A stretch of DNA of 64,000 nucleotides, taken from contig JALPQD010000088.1 in NCBI GenBank assembly GCA_023101885.1, positions 1,337,501-1,401,500 of the forward strand, in the 5' to 3' direction. Made by a program: the position numbers and the translations under genes. The stretch comes from Typhlomys cinereus (Eukaryota > Chordata > Mammalia > Rodentia > Platacanthomyidae). This document shows, piece after piece, positions 1 to 10,086 of this stretch. The notes beneath the pieces are model-generated. The model saw nothing but the letters and a program-made list of their open reading frames with translations, made no database searches and was not told the DNA's origin. Numbering within the stretch: position 1 is the stretch's first letter; the number at the start of each line of letters is the position of its first letter.

Positions 1-109
1 ATGTCCAAATAGCTTCCAACTCCATGCCTGTCCTTTAGGAATCAGTACGTCTGCCACCAGACTTACTGATTGTTAGCAAAGAAGGAGAAAGGGGGGGGGG
101 TTTCTAGGA

Positions 110-480
110 TGGATCCCAAGATAGCCCCACACAGACTGTTCCTGGTTAGGGAACCATATGTTAGAAAAGAGAAGAGAAACTGGGCCAGGAAGGGAAATAG
201 AACCAGAACCCAGACTTGGTCCGTGAAGTCTGTAGACTGAAGTTTATTCAGGTAGCTCCTCCAAACTCTGGCGAGGTGGAAATTGCTACTGCTTTGGAGT
301 CAGGGGTGCAAGTTTTTAACAGTAAAAGTATAAGGGAAGGGATTTTAATTCAGCAGGTTTGTTCAGTCACAGAGTGACTAAGAGTTTGTCCAGTTGTCTA
401 TTTTCCTCATCAGATCCTGTTAACATTCTTATTGGGGTCTCAGGTAAGAGGTCTGTTTCCGATCTCAGCTCTGGTTTGAG
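110..480 (-). mobile_element. Possible degraded LTR fragment
   Basis: On the minus strand this stretch carries an AATAAA signal (plus-strand tttatt near 242) followed by a C-rich run, which resembles the R/U5 part of an LTR. I see no clear TG...CA ends and no duplication, so the call is weak. It could equally be unique DNA. Confidence 0.2.
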
Positions 481-2260
481 GTCTGGTTCTGAATCTACCA
501 CATAATAAACTCCAAAGGGAACTTGACCCACAAAATGAACATTATATGTCTTTCATAATTTCCAGGCAATGGTGTAGCTTTTGCGAAGTTTAATTTAAAA
601 CTAAAATTGAAAATAAAATAGATATACCAAAAGGGAGTGTAAATAATCAAGGGGAAACATCTACTCTTTGTGTTCACCCAATTGTAAAACTTAGAATTTA
701 TTCAAAATCCTGGCAGAAAAGTGAGCAGAACAAAGATTAAATTAAAGGCGATGTTATGAATCTGAAACCAAATTAAAATTAATTTTAGCAAGTGTGTATG
801 CACAAGTCCTCAGTTCATTACTCTTCCCAGAGTTTCTTTACTCCACAGATCCTGGTGGAAATTTGCATGTCCCCAGGCAACACTGCTGGGAATGACTGAC
901 CAGGGGGAGGCTGCTTCTGGACTCACTGTACTAATGGACCACACACCAATTAGCAGGAAGGAAGTGGGCTTTACATTGCATGCAAATTAAGTGTAGGATC
1001 AGCAGACTTTTCCTTTTAGTGAAAGCCCTTCAGAGGGAAAATACACTCTGGAGAGCTCTCTTCCTATGCCATGGCAAAAACTAAAAAGGGGAAAAAAAGG
1101 AGAAAGGAAATAAAAGTGATTCAGCCTAAATTCTACCTCAGAGATAAATTTAAAATGGCTATTTCTATCAAGTGGGAATAGAAAGGGTGATTTGTCCCAT
1201 TAGGAGACCCACCATTAAGGATTCAGAACACTCTTCCAGTTGTATTACTCATATTTATTTCCTGTGGATTCAGGGCAGAATCAGAAGTGAACAGCATTCT
1301 TTGTTGCTCACCAGGGATTCACCAGTTGACAAATGGCTTCTTACCTACTGTCCAATGCCCCATCTATGAGCCCTTCTTCAGAAACCTTCACTTATTGTGC
1401 AGAACTTCGACTAATGAGACAGGAAAGTCATACACAGCAGGAGACACAGAGACCCTGGAGGCATGTTTGTGCCTGCAGGCAAGCTGAACTACTGAAGAAT
1501 CAACCCTGGGATTTTGGACATTCCCCAGGAATCTCACACTGGGAATGAAGAGGGTGACTTCATAGAGCGTTGAAAACTTGCCAGATCTGATGGTAATCAG
1601 AAGAGGTATTTGTCTCTCAAAAGACATATCACACAGTTCTGACAACTTGTAGACCACTTTACAGAAGGGAATCAGAGCTGAGATATAAAGACACCATTGT
1701 GGGTGGGAACATATCTTTACCAGAACTGCATGACTCTTTTTGTTAGAATTCCCAGTCCTCCTTACTCAGGGCAGAGCTTCTGTTTATTAGTCACTGCTTC
1801 TAGTGGCCAGTTAGTACTTGCAAATGTCAGTGATTTCCTGATCCTCAGTGGCAGTGGGGTCAAAGTCAGGCACTGACTGCACTTCTTGGACTGGGTAGAA
1901 GACTGGGGTATCTATCACCTTACAAGAGGGAAGGACTTCACCCAGACCCTGCCTTATCAGTCCATCTACCAACCTGAGGCTTTACAACCCACCTGCTCCC
2001 CTCACCCAGGCCTTTCTTTCCCTTTTCCCATGTTTGCCCTGGAACTTCTGGAACTCCATTAAAATGTTCATCTAATCATTGGCGTGGTGCATTTTGGGAT
2101 AAAAATATCTTGCATCTTTCCCTATAAGATCCATTTCCCACTTCAAAACCCCCTAGGGATATGAACTCTGACACTGGATACTCCAGGGACATTCACATTA
2201 AATAAATATCCTTTTCCTATTTGTCACTGTTAATTGGAGTATTTTATTGATTTATTAAGG
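481..2260. other. No gene seen; unassigned intergenic DNA
   Basis: Short open frames of 60-90 codons occur on both strands without recognisable protein similarity, start context or splice structure. Around 1980-2230 the sequence is pyrimidine-rich and ends in an AATAAA-like run, which could be an old LTR remnant, but no boundaries are visible. Confidence 0.5.
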
Positions 2261-2261
2261 G

Positions 2262-2675
2262 TAGGTGGCTGTCCTGGTTACTCTTGCTGATGCTATGAAA
2301 CAAGACTCAGTCTCAAGCAACTTAAGAGGAGAAAGGGCAATTTATTCAATTGATGGTTCCAGAAGAGAGATACAGTCCATTATGATGGTGAGGACACAGC
2401 AGGCAGCAGAGTCTGGAGACAACTCAGTTCACATTCATTACCTTGGAGGGAAGAGGAGATGCCAGCACAGGGCAAGATGGTCCCTCAGAGCCTTATGTCT
2501 TATGACTCCTTTTATCTGATCTTCCACTGGCATATTCCATCACATTTTAGGGATGGTCTGATGGTCCTCTTTCTGTTGGAAATACATTGATCCAGACAAT
2601 CTTTGTAGGTAGTCTCGCAGTTAACCTGTTAGATAATCCTAGGTATAATCAAATTGAAACCAAGATTAACTATCA
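2262..2675 (+). repeat. Old mammalian/rodent interspersed repeat copy
   Basis: The text 'ctgatgctatgaaacaaga' followed by 'gagaaagggcaatttattc' and ending near 'accaagattaactatcac' follows a pattern I know from a common rodent interspersed repeat. The same pattern recurs at 7254-7535, 19505-19890, 26620-26900 and 56195-56610. I do not name the family because I cannot search a repeat library. The ORF inside it is not a gene. Confidence 0.5.
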
Positions 2676-2909
2676 CGTTGCCCAGACCCAAGCAGACACC
2701 TTGTTGCAGGTCTAGTAACAATACTTCTTAGGAGGGAGGCGTGAGAGGCTAGAGGGTCAGGATAACTCCTTAGAACGTTCTTCATTGGGTGGTGGTTGGA
2801 AAACTCCTTTTAATCACTTTTTCTGAGAGATGATATTTGGTGTACTTGTCCAAGCCATTCATTCTGTAACTAGTCACTTAGTCTGGTCCTTGTCTATTGC
2901 TAGAATACT

Positions 2910-3569
2910 CTTTTTTTGTTTGTTTGTTCGTTTTTGCATGTGTGTGGGTATGTAGGTGTAGAAAATGTGGGAACCGGTTCCCACTCATGCACTCATTCAC
3001 TCACATACACACATACACAGCTGCTGGCTGTGATGAAAGCAGGTTCCAGCCGTCCCCACCTCTGCTTCTATCCCCCAGAGACTCAGCATGGGACAGGGAG
3101 ATTGTCAGAAGCAGATCTCTCTTTATTAGGGGGATAAAAGGAACTTTTATAGACAAAGGCCACCAAGGCGCAAAACGGGCATCCAATTGTATCACAAGGT
3201 CAAGACATCCTACAGGTGCTAATGGTCAAATTCAAGGTCACTCAGCACAGGGGGCAGGTAGATACCTGAAAGCCAATTAGGTCTCTCTGTAAAGTGATCA
3301 GGTTACACCCAAGACTCTTGCCCTCAGCTGCATCTTTAGTCCCATGTGCTCGGCCATGCCCTGGGGCAAATCCTGGGCGGGGGGCCCAACAGAAAAGATA
3401 CTTGAGTGTGTTTCTGTGGAGGCCAAGGTTGACTTCAGGAATCATCCTGGTTTGCTCTACCTTTTTATTGCTTTTCTCTGAGGTTTCCCAGACTCTGGCA
3501 TCCGGGGTCAAATATACTCAGGTCCTTTGTTTATGGAAAAAGGTTTTACCCTGAGCCATCTCACCAGCC
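2910..3569 (-). mobile_element. Old-subfamily tRNA-derived SINE, split by a solo LTR
   Basis: The plus strand ends in 'cctgagccatctcaccagcc', the complement of the tRNA-like SINE head, so the SINE lies on the minus strand. Its body matches the copies at 40789 and 58731 (for example 'gacttcaggaatcatcctgg'). The body stops at 2965 and resumes at 3392, with the LTR between. The outer flanks form a 16-bp target-site duplication with one mismatch: ctattgctagaatact at 2894-2909 and ctattgctggaatact at 3570-3585. Confidence 0.8.
2966..3391 (-). mobile_element. Solo LTR (endogenous retrovirus), minus strand
   Basis: The 426-bp unit begins TGTGGG and ends CCCAACA on the plus strand, so it has TG...CA ends. 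It is flanked by GAAAA at 2961-2965 and 3392-3396, which is a 5-bp target duplication (AGAAAA, 6 bp, if the last base is assigned differently). Read on the minus strand it has a TATA box (CTATAAAAG, 3144-3152) closely followed by AATAAA (3122-3127). It interrupts an old SINE whose sequence is continuous once the LTR is removed. No internal retroviral sequence is present, so it is a recombined solo LTR. Confidence 0.82.
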
Positions 3570-3585
3570 CTATTGCTGGAATACT

Positions 3586-4385
3586 TGACTACATAGCACA
3601 GTCACCTGGAAAACTAAAAACTCATGTATTGGATATCACATGCATAATCAACAATGAAACCTCAATATTATAAAAATTCCTGAAATGATAATTACCCTAA
3701 TTTGTGTTTAAAATCTTTTACTGAAAGTTTCTTGCTCTCTCTGGAAGCACAGCAAATCAACAACAGCTAACCACCAGCATTTGGAACTGACAAATCTGGT
3801 ATCCTGTATTATCATCACAGATGAAACTTTGGGTATTTTGAACAGAGTTTCTTAAAACAAACTAAGCAGGATATTAGCAAGCAGTTCCAATCCCTGTATC
3901 TCACTGTGAGATTACAAACCTCCCACTTTTATCTCTTTGCAGATCCCCACCCCAAAAAGCAATTTGAAAGAATGAAGCTTCAAAACAGAAATAATCAAAA
4001 TGCTATAGCAGAAAATCTGATAGGAACCAACCAGCATAAGAAGAAAACTATCAGACAGCTTTCATTAGGTTTACCAAGCCTGCAGAAGCAGTGATTTGAA
4101 AACAAGGAAAAATATCATCAATTATAATAGCAGTGTACCTTCTAACGGGAAACGAAATATGGTCATAAATACAGTACTCAACAGGGAGAGTTCTGAGACT
4201 TGTAAAGGTATATATTTTGTCTGTAAATACATTTTAGTGCTCCTAAACTGAAATTGGTTCTTATGCCTCAAATTCAATGACTTTCAAAGGGTAAAGAGGA
4301 CAGTAACCTATTGCACAGAACAGATGAGATTCACTCTAACCTCTTCACATTACAAGTGCAAGTGTGTTTGATTTGATTTGAATTT
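3586..4385. other. No gene seen; AT-rich intergenic DNA
   Basis: Nothing recognisable. A 62-codon open frame near 3906-4094 has no family features and lies in unique-looking AT-rich sequence. Confidence 0.5.
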
Positions 4386-4387
4386 TT

Positions 4388-4725
4388 AATGTGTGTGTGT
4401 ATGTGTGTGTGTGTTTGCACTTGGTCAGGTACAAACATGAGTGCATGAGTATAATGGTGTTTGTGAGAAGGTCTGAGTACAACTTAGGTTGTACTAGTCT
4501 TCAATCGTGTTTGAGAAATTGTCTCTTGCTCTCTGCTGGGTAATCTAGTCTAGTTGTCCTGCAGGATTCTCCTGCCTCTGACTGTCATTTCTACATTTTA
4601 GCACTGTAATTACCACATGTGCTACTGTTGTTCAGTTTTGCTGGGGTTCTTGGCATCTGAACTTAAGTCCTCATCCTTGAATGACATGTGCTTTATCTAC
4701 TCAGCTGTCTTTCCAGTCCTTGGTT
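4388..4725 (-). mobile_element. Degraded B4-like SINE
   Basis: A (TG)n run leads into a body ending 'ctactcagctgtctttccag', the complement of a rodent SINE head of the form ctggaaag...gctgagta. This layout, CA-type repeat plus tRNA-like head, fits B4/RSINE-type elements. It is strongly diverged and no clean duplication is visible. Confidence 0.5.
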
Positions 4726-4734
4726 TTATTTTTA

Positions 4735-5545
4735 AAGCACAGTAGCAGTGATTGAAGATTTTCCCAAGGTCTATTTGTTAGAAACTAGACCCTCTCTCTC
4801 ATTTCCCTGGTACCACAGAAATCTCAGTCTCTATCCCTCAATTAACCAGCTATGTCACTTGGGATTCCCCCATGCCCTCTTAGAGAATCTTATCTACCTG
4901 CCAAGAAGATGGGAGGGGCAGTTGATGTACATTATTAATTGTCACCCTCAAACATCCAGCAATACTTCTGGGTAAACTTGATTTCTCTTTTGACAATGTA
5001 TTGATATATACTTCACAATAACTAGACCAAATGCATGACTCTACTCAGGTGTGTGACACCAAAATGTGTACCTTGGCCTTTGTTTATTTTGTGAGCCAAT
5101 AAGATGATATGGAGAACATATTAATGTCTTTATAACAGAACTCTTCACTAATAAATGAAATTTTCCCCCTATCTTACTCAGCCTATATACAAATCTTCCT
5201 ACCTCTTTCTCTTCATAATCATACTAAAGGAAAGGAATTTGCTAAGTTTTAGGTATAGATCAAGTGTGTCCTTTAAGGGTTCGTTGTTGAAATCCAATTC
5301 CCTCTTCTTAAGTATTAACAGGGATGAAATTATCTCCAATAAAGTTCAAGAAGTAGGTCCTCTTGGCAATAAGTGACATTTATCAGACAGGGTCATTGCT
5401 TCAGCCAGGTTTATTGCTTTGAGACAACATTCATACACAAGGGAAGGAAGAAAGGGAGATTTATTTGGCTTATATTACTGAGGGGAAATTGTCCATAATG
5501 GCAAGAATGACATAGTATGAGGTATGAGAGAAGCAGAAGTAGGAG
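4735..5545. other. No gene seen
   Basis: AT-rich, no recognisable element. The short open frames (4748-4975 and 5155-5376) have no supporting features. Confidence 0.5.
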
Positions 5546-5549
5546 GCCT

Positions 5550-5553
5550 CTGT

Positions 5554-5588
<35 letters not shown>
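5550..5588. repeat. (TG)n microsatellite
   Basis: A run of TG dinucleotides with one TATG interruption. It is probably the simple-repeat portion of an otherwise unrecognisable old SINE or a free microsatellite. Confidence 0.9.
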
Positions 5589-5589
<1 letters not shown>

Positions 5590-7225
5590 TCTGATAACAT
5601 GAATATATTCTTCATATATAGTGGAATATTTCAGCTGAATAAGCAAGTACAAAATTTTGAAGTGAATTCAAAGGATAACTGCAACCAATATTTAACTTAA
5701 TAACCAATGTTCTGTGCACTGAAATAGTAAATTCTTTACTCTGGACCATGTAAGGCATCGCAAGACAGAATTCTTTAAAACTTTGCATTCATTGAATTTA
5801 ATGGAAAGTCAAAAGCGCTAAGTTCCTTGAACTAAGCAACAAGAAAGATAGTCCTGCTGAGGACAGTATGATATGATGTTAAATAGTTTGATAGGGTCTT
5901 CACTGATAATTGTAGATCTGCTTTGGTCACTCTGAACAATGGTATAATTTGTATTTTTTCTATAAACTCCATTAAAGTCATTATGTATATGTGATGTGAA
6001 CTAATAGAATTCCATCCAAGAATTACTTTATGAGTAGGAGACTCACTGGAAATACCTTTGGCTAGGAATTTTAAGTACTTCAACACAGCAGTATCAGAAC
6101 AGCTATCTTTGAAACATAAGTAGTGTCTATGCTATGGTTCCATAAGGTTGAAACAACAAGCAAGAAAAACAAATTCAAAGCTTGAGCAATACAGTGAGGT
6201 TAAGAAAAAGTCAAATAAAATGCACTTTTCCTGACAATGCCACCAAAACAAAAACAATAGGACGCAAATGAGCTAACTGGTGTAATCTGTCAAATACTGG
6301 ATGTACAAAAAATGCTAATGCTCTGGAATGTCTCTTAGAAGATACACAGAGGACAAACACACACACACACAAATACACACACACACACACACACATTGTA
6401 TGAGACTAGCAATTTTCTGGAACAAAAAACAAGGATATTACAAGAAAAGAAATATATAAATCAATTAAATAAATGAGTATAGGTGAACAAAGTCATTAAA
6501 AAAGTGTTAAGGTAATATGATTAAATCCAACAGCATACAAAAAGAATTACATACCATGACCAAATGCAGTTTATTCCAGGGATGCAAAGCTGGTTGAACA
6601 TTAGAAAGTTAATTAAGATAATTTATCAGATTAACAAGGTAGGATATAAAAACATGTGATCACACAAATATTATATTTGGAATATTATTTTCATATAATC
6701 TATTATAATCATGCTTTAAAAACCTACAAACTACAAAATAATTTCCATATTCACATAGATATTCACAACTAACATAATACCTAATAGTGATAAACTATAA
6801 CATTTTCTGCTAAGATCAAAAGCTAGACAAGTATGTACTCTCTTGATACAGTTTTACAATATAGTCATAGATAAAGTAATTGTATATGAGATTGAAAATA
6901 AGAGTCACAAAGAATCAGGAGGATGAGATAATTGCTATGTGTTAGTTAAAAAGTATAATAATAATAATAATTTAGGAATGAAACCAATGAAATTCACCTG
7001 CTAATTTGCTATTATTTGGCAATTGGGAAAAACTGCTTGTTCCTTAGTGGTAGCTGAAAGTCATCAGCAAAACTAAACTTTTTGACTTAGGTAAGGTTTT
7101 ACATTGCTCATGACTTCTGTGAGGGCAGCCAAGGCATCGTGTTTTTGTAAAACTATTAGTATAATGCAATTTTGTGCTCAGCAGGTGTATCTGCCATTTT
7201 TATGTCTAGATAGATAGACAGACTG
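5590..7225. other. No gene seen; contains a (CA)n tract at 6356-6395
   Basis: AT-rich unassigned DNA. The (CA)n tract is the only clear structure, together with a short ATAATAATAATAATA run near 6956-6970. Minus-strand open frames around 6211-6396 are read-through of the CA repeat. Confidence 0.55.
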
Positions 7226-7535
7226 ATAACTTGTTTTTTTTTTTTTTTTTTTTGGCCTGACCTAGACCATACAAATTGAAAGAATGTAAGGGAAGAAAGA
7301 TTTGTTTTGGCTCATAGTTGCAGAGAGATCTCACTGCACCCTGTTGGGATGACATGATAGCAGAGGCAGCTGTGCTCAATCCATGAGAGCATATGAAGTA
7401 AGAGCTGTCCACAGAGCATGGTCCCCAAAGCAAAGGACATAGGCTAAAGCAGAGGTGGCTGAACTTCAAGGTTTTCCCTAGTTCTGACCTACTTCCACTG
7501 ACAAGGCTTCACCTCCTAAAGGATTCATAGTCTTT
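7226..7535 (+). repeat. Old interspersed repeat preceded by poly(T)
   Basis: A 20-odd-base T run precedes a body with 'ggaagaaagatttgttttgg', 'catgatagcagaggcagctg' and 'aaggcttcacctcctaaagg'. This is the same layout as the repeats at 2262, 19505 and 56195. The ORF on the minus strand is a shadow. Confidence 0.5.
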
Positions 7536-7707
7536 TAGATTTCTTAGAATTGTGTATAGGATGCATATTTGCATTTTAGGTCTCATACAAAAACTGAATA
7601 TGACATCTGTGGGTGTTGCTAGGCCCAGAAGCCTGCTCTTTGATGATACATTAGCAACTGAATGGGCCGTTGAGTGACTCCTCCCTTGGGCAGTTGAGTT
7701 TGCCTCC

Positions 7708-8495
7708 TGTCCACAAGACAATAGTAGGCTGAACTTCCCCTTTGGGAGTAGAGAAAACTCTAAGGTCCTTTGGAAAGCTTTTGTTTCTCTAAGAAAATGG
7801 CTGGGCTGTTCCTCCCCCTAACAGTTCTTTCCTGCTTATCTAAAGATATGTTAATGCTGGGCCAAGTAACTCTGTTTTGAGGCATACATTCCTTTTTCTT
7901 TTAGTAACAAGCCTCCATGCCTGTTTAACATATCTGGCAATATGTCCACCCCAAGGCAATTGGGTGTCACTCCTGACTTCTCTTTGTTAAACAAAATGTT
8001 TGCGTTTTACATACTCCTGTAAAGAATTTGGCCCTGCTTCTTGATTATAAAAATCCCGTATGCTACAATAAAGTTGGCTTGGATGATAAGGGACATCCAA
8101 GGCCCCCTCTGACCCAAAGCCTGAAACTTTTTTTTAAATTATTTATTCAATTGTGCGCGTATGCATGTGTGCATGTGTGTGTATGTATACATGTGTGTAG
8201 AACCACGGACGCATTCGGGAACCACCATGGACGCCTCCACCTCCTCCTTGTTTACTCTGCCCCGGGATTCACAGGCTCAGTCCTACCAGGACCAGAAACG
8301 GAGGCCACCCCCGCTTCCGCCTGGCATCTATACGTGGGGTCTAGGATCCGAACTCAGGACCTTCCTCCTGCAAGGCAGAGGCTTAACCCCTGAGCCACCT
8401 CTCCAGCCCCGCCTGAAACTTTTAATTCCTACCGCTCTCACTTCAGAATCCTGCGTTTGTAGGTCTGGGTTGGCGCTGGTTCATGGGCCCGGACA
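7708..8495 (+). mobile_element. 5' LTR of a class II endogenous retrovirus (with SINE inside)
   Basis: The LTR begins TGTCC and ends GGACA, a perfect 5-bp terminal inverted repeat with TG...CA ends. It is followed after two bases by a lysine-type primer-binding site. It carries a TATA box (TATAAAAAT, 8046-8054) and AATAAA (8067-8072) in the order and spacing of a retroviral promoter/R region. A SINE with its own duplication accounts for 8119-8410, leaving about 496 bp of LTR proper. The 3' end is well supported by the adjacent primer-binding site; the 5' end rests on the terminal repeat only. Confidence 0.72.
8132..8410 (-). mobile_element. Young-subfamily tRNA-derived SINE inside the LTR
   Basis: The minus strand reads from GGGGCTGGAGAGGTGGCTCA through an A box (TGGCTCAGGGG) and B box (GTCCTGAGTTCGGATCC) to a body, a (CA)n-type run and an A-rich tail. 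The flanking duplication gcctgaaactttt is present at 8119-8131 and 8411-8423. It sits in the R/U5 part of the retroviral LTR, so it inserted after the retrovirus. The plus-strand open frames across it are not genes. Confidence 0.88.
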
Positions 8496-8497
8496 AA

Positions 8498-8516
8498 TGG
8501 CGCCCTAAAGTTGGAC
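8498..8516 (+). promoter_or_regulatory. Retroviral primer-binding site, tRNA-Lys type
   Basis: Begins TGGCGCCC directly after the LTR end and a 2-base spacer, then continues AAAGTTGGACT after one extra T. The first eight bases are the hallmark of lysine tRNA primers; the following bases resemble the Lys1,2 type used by betaretrovirus-like elements, with an insertion and substitutions. Its placement independently confirms the LTR boundary. Confidence 0.75.
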
Positions 8517-8546
8517 TGAAGTAAGAGGGAACTAACCCAGTATTTT

Positions 8547-8824
8547 TTTTGTTATTTTTTTTATGATTTATTCAATTGTGCGTGTGTGTATGTATGTGTG
8601 CACGCATGTGTGTATGTGTGTGTGTAGAACCACAGACGAATTCAGGAACCACCATGGACGCCTCCACCTCCTTCTGCCCCAGGATTCACAGGCTCCGCCC
8701 TACTAGGACCAGAAACAGGCTGCCTCCGCTTCCGCCTGGTGTCTATACGTGAGGTCTAGGATCCGAACTCAGGACCTTCTGCCTGCAAGGCAGACACTTA
8801 ACCCCTGAGCCACCTCTCCAGCCC
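8547..8824 (-). mobile_element. Young-subfamily tRNA-derived SINE in the retroviral leader
   Basis: Minus-strand SINE with the same head, A/B boxes and body as the copy at 8132. It is flanked by the 14-bp duplication taacccagtatttt at 8533-8546 and 8825-8838. It separates the primer-binding site from the splice donor and gag start, so removing it restores a continuous leader. Confidence 0.9.
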
Positions 8825-8838
8825 TAACCCAGTATTTT

Positions 8839-8848
8839 AAGGTAAGGA
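8839..8848 (+). promoter_or_regulatory. Candidate retroviral splice donor
   Basis: AAGGTAAGG lies between the primer-binding site and the gag start, the usual place for the major 5' splice site of a retroviral leader. The match to the donor consensus is good, but use is unproven. Confidence 0.4.
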
Positions 8849-8928
8849 ACTTCGGGGAACTCAGCCAGCATATGTAAGAGAGTTGTTTAGACTGAAGCAT
8901 CAATCAGAGATTAAAAAAGTTAAGTAAA

Positions 8929-9069
8929 ATGGGACAGGCTTATAAAAAGGAGAGACAAATGCTAAAAGCAGAAAAGATAAAGATAGATAAAACACAATTA
9001 TTAAGGGTTTTAAATCTTGTTACAGAATTACAGGCCTCTTTTATTGAAGGGAGCTTAAATCCTAGAATT
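8929..9069 (+). pseudogene. Start of a retroviral gag-like reading frame, truncated by a stop
   Basis: An open frame of about 46 codons begins Met-Gly-Gln, the myristoylation-type start of retroviral Gag, roughly 150 bp (SINE excluded) downstream of the primer-binding site. It is lysine-rich at first, as expected of a matrix domain, and ends at TGA after an Arg-Ile. The call rests on position after LTR, primer-binding site and donor rather than on protein similarity, which I cannot test. The frame is dead. I see no recognisable protease, polymerase or envelope motif downstream. Confidence 0.45.
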
Positions 9070-9760
9070 TGAGTTCATATAGATCAGAGAAAAATAAGAG
9101 GACAAGAAAATGTTCCTCCTGATAATCCTTAAGTTATGAAAAACAAAAATCTGAGATCCTTAAAACAGCTGCTGCTCCAGAAAAACTAAAAATCCTCAGC
9201 TTCTGTGGCTGTGGGCAGGAGGATCTCAACTAGGGAAAGAAGAATGCAAAACTATTGGCCTTTGAAAATGCAAATGACACATGTGGGACGGTTAACAAAT
9301 TGACTTTTGGAAAAATAAAAATCAGGCAACTAATTCATCTGTTGCTAAGATGGGGTTTCTTAAATAATAATTCCGTTTCTTAAATATAGTTTTAAGGTTT
9401 AATCTGCTTTCAATAATGTTTTTCATAATTACACTAAGCTGCTGGACTTTTAAATGTTAATCAGCCTTGATGAAGCTTTCAAGGATAATTTTAAGACAGT
9501 TGACGGTAAATTGTATGTTATTAATGTTTTTGTATGTTTATATGTTCTGTGTTTATATGTGGTATGTCTTGTGTTTCAAAGTATCTGTGGCCACTTCAAT
9601 CTTTTTTATTCATGTTGCTTGCTAATATTTAAATTTTGGCATGCCATTTTTAAATGCATACTTAAAATAAAAACATAATTTTAATTACATCTAAGGCCTT
9701 AACTTATGTTTTAAATAGATCACAACTGTTTTTCTGATAGATTGCAAGTTTTCTTTCATG
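9070..9760 (+). other. Possible internal retroviral sequence, unassigned
   Basis: AT-rich sequence continuing from the gag-like start, full of stops in all frames. It may be decayed proviral interior or host DNA; no motif decides. No gene seen. Confidence 0.3.
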
Positions 9761-9778
9761 AAAGATTATCTTGCTTGA

Positions 9779-10069
9779 GGGCTGGAGAGGTGGCTCAGGG
9801 GTTAAGCCTCCGCCTTGCAGGCAGAAGGTCCTGAGTTCGGATCCCAGATCCCACGTATAGAGGCCAGGCGGAAGCGGGGGCGGCCTGCGCTTCTGGTCCT
9901 GGTAGGGCGGAGCCTGTGAATCCAAGGGGAGAAGGAGGTGGAGGCGGCCATGGTGGTTCCTGATTCGTCCGTGGTTCTACACACACAGACACACACACAC
10001 ACACACACATGTGCGCGCACATACACACGCACATGCGCACAGTTGAATAAATAAAAAAAATTAAAAAAA
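9779..10069 (+). mobile_element. Young-subfamily tRNA-derived SINE
   Basis: Plus-strand copy starting GGGCTGGAGAGGTGGCTCAG, with A box, B box, body, (CA)n and A-rich tail. It is flanked by the 17-bp duplication aagattatcttgcttga at 9762-9778 and about 10070-10086. It is one of the cleanest copies in the window. The minus-strand ORFs over 9704-10040 are its antisense read-through. Confidence 0.92.
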
Positions 10070-10086
10070 AAGATTATCTTGCTTGA

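Noticed and set aside
8028..8508. Open frames of 115-121 codons sharing a Pro-rich protein pattern with frames at 9704-10040, 16847-17151, 17308-17609, 44937-45457 and 51870-52102
   Set aside because: The shared protein pattern is just antisense translation of the same SINE body; each frame coincides with a SINE that has its own target-site duplication.
9779..9850. tRNA-like sequence with A and B boxes
   Set aside because: It is the head of a SINE repeated across the window, without a proper tRNA fold or anticodon arm; not a tRNA gene.
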